Shown here: positions 34,098 through 44,230 of the stretch, one piece after another
How positions within the stretch are numbered: the stretch's first letter is position 1
Layout: every line of letters starts with the position of its first letter
Assembly: GCA_038496675.1 (NCBI GenBank)
Contig: CM076658.1
Coordinates: 8,909,627-8,973,626 of the forward strand
Reading direction: 5' to 3'
Origin: Rachycentron canadum
Lineage: Eukaryota; Chordata; Actinopteri; Carangiformes; Rachycentridae
DNA: 64,000 nucleotides
The notes under the pieces: model-generated
What the model was told of the DNA's origin: nothing
The model's database searches: none
Seen by the model: the letters and a program-made list of their open reading frames with translations, nothing else
Position numbers and translations under genes: made by a program

Positions 34098-37000
34098 ACT
34101 TCTGAACACACATGCAAACGTGAATCAGAGCCATATCGAGGGCGGGGACCAGGGGGCCAGAGAAAGATAAGAGCAGACAGTGTGGACTAGAAGGGTCAGT
34201 TACAGTAGTAATAAGAGCTGATGTTGTGTTTGTGTGGTTCAACCGCTGTGGTGAAGTAGAAAAGTAGTTAAACTCTTCAATCAATTTTCTGGACTGAATG
34301 CTTTAATAGTTTCTGTCCATTCACATCATCTTGGTTTTACAATAAACTCATCCTCTATAGGAAGTGTTCTATTGACTTTTAAGGTATGCAGAGTAAAGTG
34401 AGAGCAGTGGAGGGCAACAAACAGCTTAACAAGCTCTTGTGTGAAAAAGAAACATAAATACCTTCTGCAAGTTGACGGTGTAAGGCGCTGGGTCCCAGGC
34501 CACAAGAGTCACATTCTTGTAAATTAAGCTTGTGTTAAATCGATGCTTAGGATTTGCCAGAATCTGTAGAGAGATGTATGATGTGAAGAATTAAAACTAA
34601 TTGTATAATGCAGCTATTTCACCAAACTCAGCATCAAAGCCAGAAAGCAAAAGCAAATGGTTCAAGATTTTGGAAAACATCATTATTCCTAGCAGCCAAT
34701 TAACTTATATCTTACCATAAAGGTGATAGAAAAAGGGGAAACAGCTAGCCAATGTGTCCAAGGATTGGGGGGGGTTGTCAAAAAAGACTAATGTGCACAT
34801 AAAATTTTAAAACAGCATTGGTCACAAATGATGTGGCTCCAAGTCAAGTAAATCATTGATATCCACGCCCTACATGCGTTTCAGTCAGTGACACAGCTCT
34901 TTGAGTTATATATCTATTAATGATTAATTATTATGCATCACACACTGGCTGAACTCTCACTCACCTGAGAGTTGATGATGCGGATCGTGGTTTTGTTCCC
35001 CACGTCTCTCTCGTATCCCTCTGTAGGAGCAGCATTGAACCGCAAAACTGCATCATGAGTGTCTGAAAGGAGAACCACAGCACGTCACCTGAAGCAGGTA
35101 ATGAACTCACCTTCAATTAAACATGTTGTTGACCACATACAGAAAAATATGAATACTATGAATGTGTATTGTTTAGTAATTATAAAATTAATATAATTTT
35201 TTAAATGTGAGGGTAACCTATGCATTGCAGCTCACATATATACACACACCTTTTTGTAGATTAATGGTCCCACACCTTCAATGCATTTGTGGCAGGAGTC
35301 ACTATGACAACATGGTGACTGCAGTGACGTCAATTATGATCACACTGGCGACAATATCTGTCAAGCTTGCAGACACTAGTTCTCTCTATTGGTTAGCTGG
35401 TATCTGATGAGCCAACACTATCAAAGAGCTTTACATGTAAAATGCTGCAGTTTTACTAAAGGGAATCAGGATTTTAAGTCCACATTTGGTTCATTCTGTT
35501 TATATGGTGTCCTTTGCAACTGACACACAAACATCACATCCTCAGCTTGACGGATGGTTGTAGTAATAAGTAACCTATTCCTGTGCTGATCTGATACCAG
35601 AATGGATGATTGATCCAGCTTTTGATCTGATGCACCTTCATCACTGCCAGCAGTCGACTGTTACGGCAGCGTTTGGCATTCAGAACAACACTACCTTCTG
35701 CAAACACATGCTCGCTAGCTCGACATTGAGTTTGCCCTCCTGTTCCAATGTAATGCTGTAGTAAACGCATCTGAACTACTAGACTGATGGACTTTCATGA
35801 CTGTTTTCTTAAAACAGAGGTCAATCTTTTTCTACATCCAGCAGAGAGAGTTTTCCTAATAAAGCTAGGTTAAAGATAGGTTAATTTTAGGTAATTTATT
35901 TGTATAGCACATAATCATACACAGGGGTCATTAAATATGCTCAACAGAAATAAAGAAAAAAAAATCTTCACAAAAAAGAAAATGACATTTTTTAAAATTT
36001 TTATTAATGTTTTCTACTGTTATAATTTATATTTATTTCCTTAATTCTTGTTTATTCTTCATTTAATCAATTTGTTTCTATAATACTGACTTTGTGATGC
36101 ATGTATTTATTATTACTTCATTGTATTATATTTTTACATTTATTTATTTCATAAGGATTTTGGTTATTGATAACTACTGTATAGCATTCTTTTTATTATA
36201 ATTATTTCAAATTTTTACATATTTTCTTTTTTGTATATTGTGTTTGCGGACATTTGCATACTGATGAGCCTGTATTTCACTTGTATTTGCCATTGCTAAT
36301 TTGCTGCCTAAAACTAACACATAATTAAACCTTAAATAATGATTTTTATGAGTCTGGGGGAAGCATCGAGTGAAAGGCACTGCTTCCATCAGTGATTATA
36401 AAGATCTGTATATGTATATTTATATCAGCTAAGAGTGCAATCACCATCACATTCACTGGTTTATCCTGTTAAAGAATATTTTGTGTTACTGAAGTATACC
36501 ATTTTGATAGAATATAATTAAATAAATATTTGGGCTCACTTGACTCATAAAATCCTAAAATAGGTGTCGGGGAACCAGTTCCAGCCTCTGAGCTCTTTCA
36601 TGATAAATGATTCGTAGGACTATTTTTTCCTGAAGCCAGTGATTTTCAGTCCTGTCTGACTGTGACCTTTTAAAATGAAGTGATGCTTCAATTGTGACCC
36701 CCTTTTCAGGTAGCGGGAGTGGCCTTGGGAACAGTATAATCGAAAAAATTTTTTTTTTCTATTTTCTGTGATTCCTTCTCAGAGGAATCTGAGAGGTTTA
36801 AAATTGTCAGGTACTTGAAATCAGAGGCAAAATTAAAGAATATGCCCAAGTATAAATGGTGAAATACCATCGCGCCCTTCACGACAGACTCAAATTATTA
36901 CCTGAGTCCAAGTTTGATAAATCTAATGTAATTGTTTTGAAAGTAGAAGAATTTCAAATACATTTGAATTAGTTGCAGGCATTAATTTTTGTATTGTTTC

Positions 37001-40000
37001 AACAACCCACCTTATAAGACACAACACTTTTCACTTAAAAAGGAAAAAAAAATGGTTTTAGTTCAGGTCTTAAAGATTTTTCTTTAGTGGCAATATCAAT
37101 ATACTGAATTAACAGTTTATTAAGTTTATCTGTGCAATCCATTACCATCAAACCTCAAAGCTCTATTTAACCTGACAACTGCAGCTTTTATACAATGCAT
37201 TCAATTATAAATTCAGCTGATGTGAAGTCAGGAGCGAACTTCTCCTTCTCTTGTAGTATTTATGACAAGGACCAGGGGTTTCTTATTTCTTGCTGACTCC
37301 GTGTTTAGTATATTACTGGCACATTAGCAGTTTAAAAGCTAAGAGTTGTTAGTGAGAGTAAACACTGGCTTTCTCCAGCTGTCAGCGGACTGTGTGAAAA
37401 AGAGAGAAGAACCTCATCGACACAAACTACATCAGGTTCAGCCATAAAGTATGTGAAGCTTGTGACATATACTGTGATTAAAGTGCAGTATTACAACACC
37501 ATTATTCAACAACAACCATCTCCCAGAGGGATTGATTATTGTCCTGCAAAGGGTCCATCTATCAGGGTTTATGGGATTAAACCTGCGTGAGCCCACTGCT
37601 GCTCTGTTGCTGATATGATTTGATATGTTCCTCTTGTTACATTATGAATACATTTTACAGTTTGTGATCAATACCCGTTTGACTGAGATGCAGCCTGTTT
37701 TGACATTTGTTAGAGACACTTATGTGTGCGACCCTTTGTACAGCTGGAAAAACTGATTGAACTGATCATGTTTAGCTCCTTCTGAATTTATGATCCAGTT
37801 ATTTAATCAGTCAATGGTTTTGTTTCTAACAGTGTGGGAGCCAGCATCAATGCCTGACAAATACAAAGAGAGAGAGAGAGAGAGACGCAGGGTCCAAAAT
37901 GTCATGAGGAAGCTGCTGCAGCAGATGTCTGGCAGCAAATGAAGCGTCCATTCACGTTTCGTCCAAGTCAGGAGGGTCACTTTTGCCATCTGCTCACCTG
38001 AGCTACTATCATGCACTGTTGTGGTATCAATCATGGCTCCAGTTAATACGGTGTCATATTTTTCTGTGCTGGCCACCTTCCACTGACTTCATGCTATGGC
38101 TATAAATCAATATCATGTGCTCACTTGTAAGGTTTTAAATGGTCTTGTTCGATCACATTACCAACCTGTTAACCCATTAACTGCCCGAGAGCCCTGATGG
38201 GGATATGTCAGCTGTGGACTGTTCTATGATGTTGAATAGTTTTAAAGTTTACAAGTTATTATTATATTACTTTTACTGTTACTTTATTTTCTGTGTTCTT
38301 TGTTTGCTGTACAAATGTTATTATAGTCACAGACAAAAGAGCTTAAGTTAAAAACTCAAGACATTTACAAGGCAAGAATTTCAAATATTTCCTGGTTTCT
38401 TCAATTCTATTTTACATCACTGTAAATTCAATCTCCCTGGGTTTTGGACAAAATAGGCAATTGCATGGCATCACCTGGGCTCTCTGGAAATTGCAGAGTG
38501 CATTTTCACTCTACGTTCTAGCATTACATTTTCCTTTTTCATTTACTCTCATTCAAAATATTAAGACTAAAAGGAAGGGAAACAGAATGTCACACTGCAC
38601 AAAAATAAATTACATACAAAGGGATTTCAGATCTGAAGCTACTGCAAGGAGGCTTTTATGTGATTATGGCTTTGTCCAAATGATTTTAATGGTATAATAA
38701 GCCCAGGGGGAAAAAAAAGATCAGTTCTCCAAGTGTGGTTTTTAATACATCCACTGGAGGGCACCGATTCAGTGGAAACCAGTTACAGAAAACACAGAAA
38801 ACACAAGAGCTTCAATTTACTTCTATAATCTAAAATAATGGCCAAACATTTGCAGAAAAAACACACAAACAAAGAAGGACATGAGTCAGAGGCTTCGTCA
38901 ACACAGGATGAGGATACTTACTCAGCAGTACCACAACTATGATTTCAAATATAACCCGAGAGTGGAGAGAAAACCTCTCAGACGGCCCCAGAGATAAACA
39001 TTTCAAGCTTCACAAGGAGAATATGTATTCAACAGAATTATGCTTTTATATGTGTACATATTATCTATCTTCTCCATCCCATGCTTTAATAGAGACGCTG
39101 TTCATTCTGTTCACCACACGATGGCAGCCTCACATCATTGTACATCCAGGCACCAAACTAAGGCACAACAGCAGTTACAATACTCCCACATGAAGTCAGT
39201 GCTGCAGCTGCTGGGAAACCCAGTGATCTAAATGTCAATCAAGCCTGCAAGCTGCACAAGAGAGTGGTATGAGTCACATCTTTTTTCTTTTTTTAGGTGA
39301 TTTGTCACCACTAACAGCTGCATTATCAGGGTTTTGATTTAGTGCAGCCTGTTGGGAAGGACAGCGGTGTGAGCACAAGTAGCGAGAACAAAATCAATGC
39401 AGTTTGATTTTCTGTTGAAGCTAAGCCTCAGAATTAATGTAACAAAGTCAAGCTTTTCCAACACTGTGAGGCGACTTAATAATTAAATCGGCTTTGGTAC
39501 ATTTATCTAATTCATCAAGTCACTAAGTCTCTAAGTCTCCATTCAAGAAAAATCTCTTTTTAAAAACTAAATAGTGTGATGAAGACACAATGAACCAATA
39601 CCTTGCTGCTGTTTGACATAAAGATGTATGCGATGCTATGCCCCCAGAGAAGATCTGTTCATGAATAACAGCTTTTTATTTGACGTCTGTGCTCTTATAT
39701 TGACTCTGGAGCTCTCTTTGAATTGATTTTAAAAAAGGTATGCATGTTGGAAACTGAAAATAAAACTTTGATGCTCGGAAGACACTCATTTCCTTTGTCT
39801 ATGAGCATGTGCATATGGGTCACATTATTGGACAAGAACCAAAAACAAACATGGGGGATGATGATGCATCAACAGAGATTTAGAAGCACCTGCAGAGTTT
39901 AAATCCAAGGCTCGGTGCCCAAAACTGAAGACCTGCCTCTTTTTCTCTGTGCTACTACTTGTCAAATGTTTTTCATACTATAGTTTTAAAAATGTAAGAA

Positions 40001-42680
40001 AAAAAAGATCCTAATATTCTTAAGAAAATGCAGCAAAACAGTTTGCACCTACAGCTTTATAAATAAATCTGACATTACAAAGCTCCACAGTGAGTGGAGG
40101 CATCAGTGTTGAAAGACTGCAGCGCTCATGTTTTCACTGACACAGCATCAAGTTAATTCCAATGTGACCAAAGCATCAAGTGCAGATGCAGGTTTGCATC
40201 ACTTGTGTGCATCTGATTATCTGTGAGAGGGGTTTTGACTACTCAGATTTTCTAGGGCAGAATGCAATCTGGGTCAGCCACTATCTGTATAACCTGTCAT
40301 TATATATAAAAGGTAAATGTAAAAAAATAATACACAAAGCTGAACTCCCCTAATTAATGCTAGTGTTTGTTCTGAACAGCTGAATTCACAAGGAAATGTA
40401 AGGAAGCTATATGTGATGTGAAGAAGCCTGATCGGTTACCAGAGGGGTTTCTGCTTTCTTCTAGTGAGCCATCTGTCACTGAGTTCACACTCTCCCCACT
40501 AACCAAAGAGCTGCCAAAGTCTCTAAACCAAGAGCACACACATTCTAATGCAAAGACATATAGCCTGCTAGGCACACACTCAACCCAGCTTACAATCAGC
40601 TTGACAAGTTAATCAGCAAATGCCATGAAAAAACCTGAGTGAATGCAAATCACAGCAGGTGCAGATGGATGTTTGTTGAACTTTAAATTCCAACATCTTA
40701 GTGGGCCACTGTAATAGCTCAAGAATACATGATTAGTTCAGGCCCGAAATGAACAAATTAACCTTTTCTACTGATGTTTTTGCAAGTTCAGTACAAACTT
40801 ATTTTGCATTGACCATATGTCCTTGTGGCCTTAGCATCTATACTACACTTCAGCTCTGCTTTGTGGTGCTTTTATGATGCTGTGCTGCTTCTAATGAAAC
40901 TCTACACTTCTTGAGTTTCACACTAGATGACTTTAGTGAAGTGACAGATTACGCCCCTTGACCTGAAGATTTGAATTTAAAACAGATGGAAGAGGATTAA
41001 TTGTGATCAGCGTCAACACTAAAATAACAAAGAAACAGCCAGTTTTTTTTTTTCATGACAAAGGGTCTAAAAAAACTATTATCAAGTTTAGGCTTTAATG
41101 TGAATCTTACTCATCTCTACAGTTTAAATCCTAATGACTTGCAATGCTACTTGAGCTTGTAACTCTGTTAATGTTGAAAACTGTTCATTGAACAGGCAGA
41201 ATGTCATGAAACTTTCCAGTTCATGCTCCTAGGGGGATAAATCCTTTTGATTTTATTGACTACATGATGCTTCCTTAACACCATATTGAATGTAAATTCA
41301 AAGTCCCACAGCAAGAAGAGATGTACATACAAGGGCTTAAAGTTTCTTTTTTTTTTTAATAGTCTAAGGTCTGTACGCTATGCGTTTACAATTCCACTGA
41401 GCACCAGCAGAAAGAAAGGTTCACTCGTGATCAAGTTATTGATCTGTTATTTGCAAATTCTGGTTCTGAAGGAGAATATCCTTTAGAAGACAGAGACGGC
41501 ACATCAAAAGTACTCTAATAATCTCTAACCACTTTCAAGTCACAGTCTTTTGAAATGTCAATGTCAAAATCTAGTATTTCTTTTTTTAAAAACACAGTGC
41601 TTAAAGGGTTAAATGTTGTAAAGGTAAAATTTATATAAATATATCACAATATCAGACTCTCTGATATCTCTACTCACCAATCTCCTTTCCCAGTCCAGAG
41701 CGTAGAATGGCACCAGCCGAGGTGACCACCGCACAGGTCTTGAAGCTGCGCTGGTTGTGCTGCCTATACAGGTGCTCCAGAGGAAGGGATGGCACAAGAC
41801 GAGCCCAGCCAAGCGAGAAGAAGGGCTGCTCCGAGCCATCCACCGTCCTCAGACGAGCCTGGGCTTTCATCTGACATAGCAGCTCCTTGGCACTCTGAGC
41901 AGCCCTGCGATGCCCCGTGTAGGAAACATGATGTTTGTTGGCACTCACGTAGTCTTTCATGGCGCGCTGCAGCCGAGGACTCAACATGCCGGCAGACACG
42001 CGACCCCGCCACAGCCGCTGCACCACAGAGGCTGACTTGGAGAAGTAATATTCCTCCAGGTCAGAGGAGTCACCACCGGCTCTCTTGTTTGCTGTAGTCC
42101 TCATTCTATTTCCCAGTTCTTCATCTTCATTGTCTCTCTCATCTTCGTCTTCTTCCTCCTCCCCGATGTGATGGCGTCTGGAGTTGACATGGTTCTGGTA
42201 CTCGGAGGTCTGAGATATTCTCTCACGACTCAGGACTGCAGGGTCTGAATGAGAACCCACATTCTCTGTACCAAAAGAGGACCATGCAGCCAGGCTCTGA
42301 GGGTCCAGGTAATCCTGGCGGCTGGCTTCCTGACTACCATAGATGGCGTAGGGAGCACTATTGGGGCTGTGGCTCACCTCCAGGCTGGACTCTGGGGTCA
42401 TAGAGCTGACAGAGGGCTCCGGCTCATCTCCAGGGTAGGTTGTAGTTAATGTCAAAGCAACTTCAGGCCGGGAGCCCATGATGGCGTGCTGTTGATGGGA
42501 GGCCTGTATAGAGGCAAGGCGACGGGTGTCAGGGTGCTGGGAGAGTAAAGAGCCAACAGAGGTCAGGGGCTCATCCACACGAGCATCCAGGAAGTAAGAG
42601 AGGAGGGCGAGGAAGAGGAGAACCCAGGCCAGCATTAACACCAGCACCAGCCTCCGCCACTGCCTCATACTGGACTTCAT
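25110..42680 (-). CDS. st6gal2: Beta-galactoside alpha-2,6-sialyltransferase 2, five coding exons, 541 aa
   Basis: Golgi type II membrane enzyme that transfers sialic acid from CMP-sialate to terminal galactose in alpha-2,6 linkage. Exons on the minus strand: 41678-42680, 34965-35062, 34462-34563, 31265-31439, 25110-25357, with phases 1, 0, 0, 1 and consensus splice sites. The start [10 protein letters not shown] leads to a signal anchor (about 11-31). A long stem follows with an acidic run (about 174-188). The catalytic domain has sialyl motif L ([11 protein letters not shown] from C316 through [13 protein letters not shown]), motif S ([14 protein letters not shown], about 452-465), motif III ([12 protein letters not shown], 492-503) and the VS residues H503 and E508. 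Total length is close to that of human ST6GAL2 (529 aa). The long stem and carboxyl end favour ST6GAL2 over ST6GAL1. Which teleost paralogue this is was not determined. The last intron contains the final opsin exon. Confidence 0.94.
26815..27087 (+). CDS. tmtops: TMT opsin coding exon 4 (cytoplasmic tail)
   Basis: Acceptor CCTTCTCAG, then [38 protein letters not shown] and a Pro/Thr/Gln-rich end [10 protein letters not shown], stop TAA at 27085-27087. FYRCF follows MNKQ exactly as in TMT opsins. It lies inside the last intron of st6gal2 on the opposite strand. The upstream open frame from 26725 is intron. Confidence 0.88.
   Translation, partial: FYRCFLILFHCNHWSGENGNISIPSKTTVIQLNRRVYSNTVACTAQISTDALNQCCSTPATRQTPPPTSQPETGYSQHNQTRNTVITQLE
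29830..29950. promoter_or_regulatory. Candidate conserved non-coding element
   Basis: A dense block in st6gal2 intron 4 (TTTAAATAAAAGCCGTCATG, TTAAGTTGCTTAATCAATAG, GCACTG-like and CATTAACTGC words) with homeodomain-like TTAATC/TTAAC cores and no coding frame. Suggested by texture only. Confidence 0.2.
30660..30748 (+). mobile_element. 3' tail of a teleost retroelement
   Basis: GATTGTGATTGGCCCTTTGA then GGGCTATACAAATAAAATTG CCTTGCCTTA: the GGGCTATACAAATAAAATTG ending plus a short tandem CTTGC tail is a common 3' terminus of fish non-LTR elements. Only the tail is recognisable. Confidence 0.5.
31265..31439 (-). CDS. st6gal2: st6gal2 coding exon 4
   Basis: Acceptor CTTGTCAG, then [20 protein letters not shown] through [18 protein letters not shown] to [12 protein letters not shown], donor GTCAGT. 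It aligns with human WYKKPDYNLFTPYIQHR and includes most of sialyl motif S. Enters phase 0, leaves phase 1. Confidence 0.94.
32652..32675. repeat. Perfect 24-base palindrome
   Basis: CTGCACAAGGAT at 32652-32663 is followed immediately by its exact reverse complement ATCCTTGTGCAG at 32664-32675, without a spacer. It is not part of a simple-sequence tract. Confidence 0.9.
33309..33379. repeat. Compound (TG)n(TA)n microsatellite
   Basis: About 18 TG units run directly into about 17 TA units. Alternating purine-pyrimidine throughout, so polymorphic and potentially Z-DNA or cruciform forming. Confidence 0.95.
34063..34096. repeat. Poly-A tract, 34 bases
   Basis: Uninterrupted A-run in st6gal2 intron 3, possibly the tail of a retroposed sequence, but no element is recognisable upstream. 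Confidence 0.9.
34462..34563 (-). CDS. st6gal2: st6gal2 coding exon 3
   Basis: Acceptor CTCTACAG, then [34 protein letters not shown], donor GTATTT. It encodes 34 residues, phase 0 at both ends, matching human ILTNPSHHFIDSSLYKDVIL and [14 protein letters not shown]. It holds possible N-glycosylation sites NTS and NVT. Too short to appear as a long ORF. Confidence 0.93.
34564..34964 (-). other. st6gal2: st6gal2 intron 2
   Basis: The shortest st6gal2 intron, 401 bases, with nothing recognisable inside. Confidence 0.85.
34965..35062 (-). CDS. st6gal2: st6gal2 coding exon 2 (second half of sialyl motif L)
   Basis: Acceptor CTTTCAG, then (D)[17 protein letters not shown] and [15 protein letters not shown], donor GTGAGT. 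It completes Asp335 split from exon 1. The HDAVLRFN block is the core of the CMP-sialate binding L motif. NKT is a possible glycosylation site. Too short to appear as a long ORF. Confidence 0.94.
35885..35955. mobile_element. Short retroelement-like fragment
   Basis: TAATTTATTTGTATAGCACA then CATACACAGGGGTCATTAAA and CAACAGAAATAAAG: a phrase often found in dispersed fish repeats. Only a terminal piece remains and its class is uncertain. Confidence 0.4.
38090..38200 (+). mobile_element. Possible LINE ORF2 fragment
   Basis: The plus-strand translation [23 protein letters not shown] resembles the FKVLNGLAPSYL type motif near the C-terminus of fish non-LTR polymerases in parts. It is short, with a stop directly after. 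Weak evidence. Confidence 0.35.
41678..42680 (-). CDS. st6gal2: st6gal2 coding exon 1 (anchor, stem and start of catalytic domain)
   Basis: The start is ATG at 42680. The codon before it is GTG, so a start at 42683 is not supported. The exon encodes 334 residues plus one base: [10 protein letters not shown], hydrophobic anchor, Ser/Pro-rich stem with an [15 protein letters not shown] acidic run, [35 protein letters not shown] and [19 protein letters not shown], donor GTGAGT. The same overall order is seen in human ST6GAL2, beginning MKPHLKQWRQ. Confidence 0.95.
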
Positions 42681-42769
42681 CACCTCTTACTCACATACAC
42701 GCCTGTTCAACAGCCCGCCAACGACAAAGCCCCACGGCCAGGACTCAGCCCCGAGGTCAGCTGGAGGGC
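42681..42769 (-). other. st6gal2: st6gal2 5' UTR part of coding exon 1
   Basis: A strong minus-strand acceptor (TTCTTTTACAG) ends at 42770, so the exon probably begins at 42769 with 89 untranslated bases before the ATG. Confidence 0.6.
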
Positions 42770-42848
42770 CTGTAAAAGAAGAAAGCTCCGAATTCAACTG
42801 CTCAGGGGGATGAAGACAAGTGTGATAGCAGAGGTTTGAAATGCTCAC

Positions 42849-42905
42849 CTCAAATGATGCTTCTATTTCCTCATGTCCACGTGTCCACCAGGATATAACA
42901 GGACC
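42849..42905 (-). other. st6gal2: Probable st6gal2 non-coding 5' exon (57 bases)
   Basis: Minus strand: acceptor TTCTTCTCAG before 42905 and donor GAG|GTGAGC at 42849, separated from the coding exon by a 79-base intron. Good splice signals, but such a short intron and lack of coding make this tentative. Confidence 0.45.
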
Positions 42906-43160
42906 CTGAGAAGAAGAGAGCTACAAATTAGTGGGGTCAAGAGAGCACATGCCTGTGTGAGCCTGTGTGTGCGTAAAAACAGACACGCCACAGGAAAAGC
43001 CTCCTGCTGGGCAGAAGTTGGCTGCTTTCCACTCATAACAAAAGAGTGTTTTTTGACACTGGGTCCATTTAATAACTGGAATCAAATTTACAGCTTTTTT
43101 CATATAACACACTTCAGTCAGATGAAAAACTAAATGCTGATTCATCAGCTGAGTTTGTCA

Positions 43161-43180
43161 CTCACACACACACACACACA
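43161..43180. repeat. (CA)n microsatellite
   Basis: A short perfect CA tract upstream of the st6gal2 5' exon. Confidence 0.9.
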
Positions 43181-43879
43181 ATAATCACATAAAATATGAA
43201 TCATGTAAAGGGTGTGATTGAGGAATGTGGGAGTGTGAAGTCAACAGGAACTGAACCACCTTTGGTAAATGGTTATTACCCAACTAACATCAGCCTGGCC
43301 TGAAGTGTAGCAGTGCAATTTTTCCCTCACATCAGTGGTGAATGATGAGTGATGAAGCTGCTTGTCTCTACATGGAAGAAATGAGAGCATGAATTTGCAT
43401 TTATATGCAGTATATTAACACTATAATGTGGTTGTATACTGTCATTCATTCCATACAGAAATTCACTTGTGGGAATCCGTTTATAGTTGTTCAACACATT
43501 AATTGGCACTTACACCTGCTCATGAGTATATTGTGATGCGTTAGAAACTATTTATTTACAGTTTATACACTGATTAGTAATTCAAGTAATGTATTATTGA
43601 TTAATCAATCACTCAACTGACAGAAAAACAGTCTCTCAATAAAAATCAATTAATCATTACAGACTAATGGTAAAGAAAAACTGTCAATCATTTCCTTGTT
43701 ACAGCTTCTAAATTGTGAGGATTTGTTACTTTCTGCTATATGATAATGATATATAATAATATACTGAATATATTTAGATTTGTACTGTTGATTTACAATA
43801 AAGTCTAAATTGAATCTCTATAGGTTTTATGCATTTTATATGTCTAGATTCATATCACAGAGGGTCATCAGAGAGGTCT

Positions 43880-44230
43880 GTTCAGTGTTCAGTCTGCAGA
43901 ATGACAACGACCCCAAACACATCCACAGTCATAAAGATCTATCTCCAGTGACAAGGAGTACAGGGAGTCCTGGAAGCAGATGGTCGGGCCCCCACAGAGC
44001 CCCAATCTCAGTAACATGGAGTTAGTCTGGGATTACATGATAAGACAGAAGACACTGAGATAGACTACAGACAAACTGTGGTCTCCAAGATGACCCTAAC
44101 CTACCTGCCAAAAACTGTGTGTAAATGCACCAACATGAACTGCAGCTGTGTTAAAGTGTGTCAGAGGGTGGTTACATTATGTGATGCTTTGATTTGGAAC
44201 TAGAATTATTAGTTTTCTCACTTTATTTTA
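43880..44230 (+). pseudogene. Tc1-like transposase relic (C-terminal part)
   Basis: The plus strand encodes LQNDNDPKH near 43893-43920, matching the QQDNDPKHT block with the second catalytic Asp of Tc1 transposases. PPQSPNLSNMELVWDYM follows near 43988-44040, matching PPQSPDLNPIELVWDE with the catalytic Glu region. The two blocks are in different frames, so there is at least one frameshift. Downstream AAAACTGTGTGTAAATGCAC, ATGAACTGCAGCTGT and GGGTGGTTACA match the 3' end of Tc1-like elements. A dead copy. Confidence 0.75.

Larger units (their letters stand above)
31440..34461 (-). other. st6gal2: st6gal2 intron 3
   Basis: Contains a perfect 24-base palindrome (32652-32675), a compound TG/TA microsatellite (33309-33379) and a 34-base poly-A tract (34063-34096). 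No exon was seen. Confidence 0.85.
35063..41677 (-). other. st6gal2: st6gal2 intron 1 (between the first two coding exons)
   Basis: A 6.6-kb AT-rich intron with short retroelement-like pieces (35885-35955, 38090-38200) and a GA tract near 37868-37885. No exon-like ORF with splice sites was found. Confidence 0.8.

Noticed and set aside
41789..42097. 102-codon plus-strand frame
   Set aside because: Shadow of st6gal2 coding exon 1 on the opposite strand.
42681..42683. st6gal2 start one codon earlier
   Set aside because: The codon is GTG. The first ATG is at 42680 and matches the start of the known protein.
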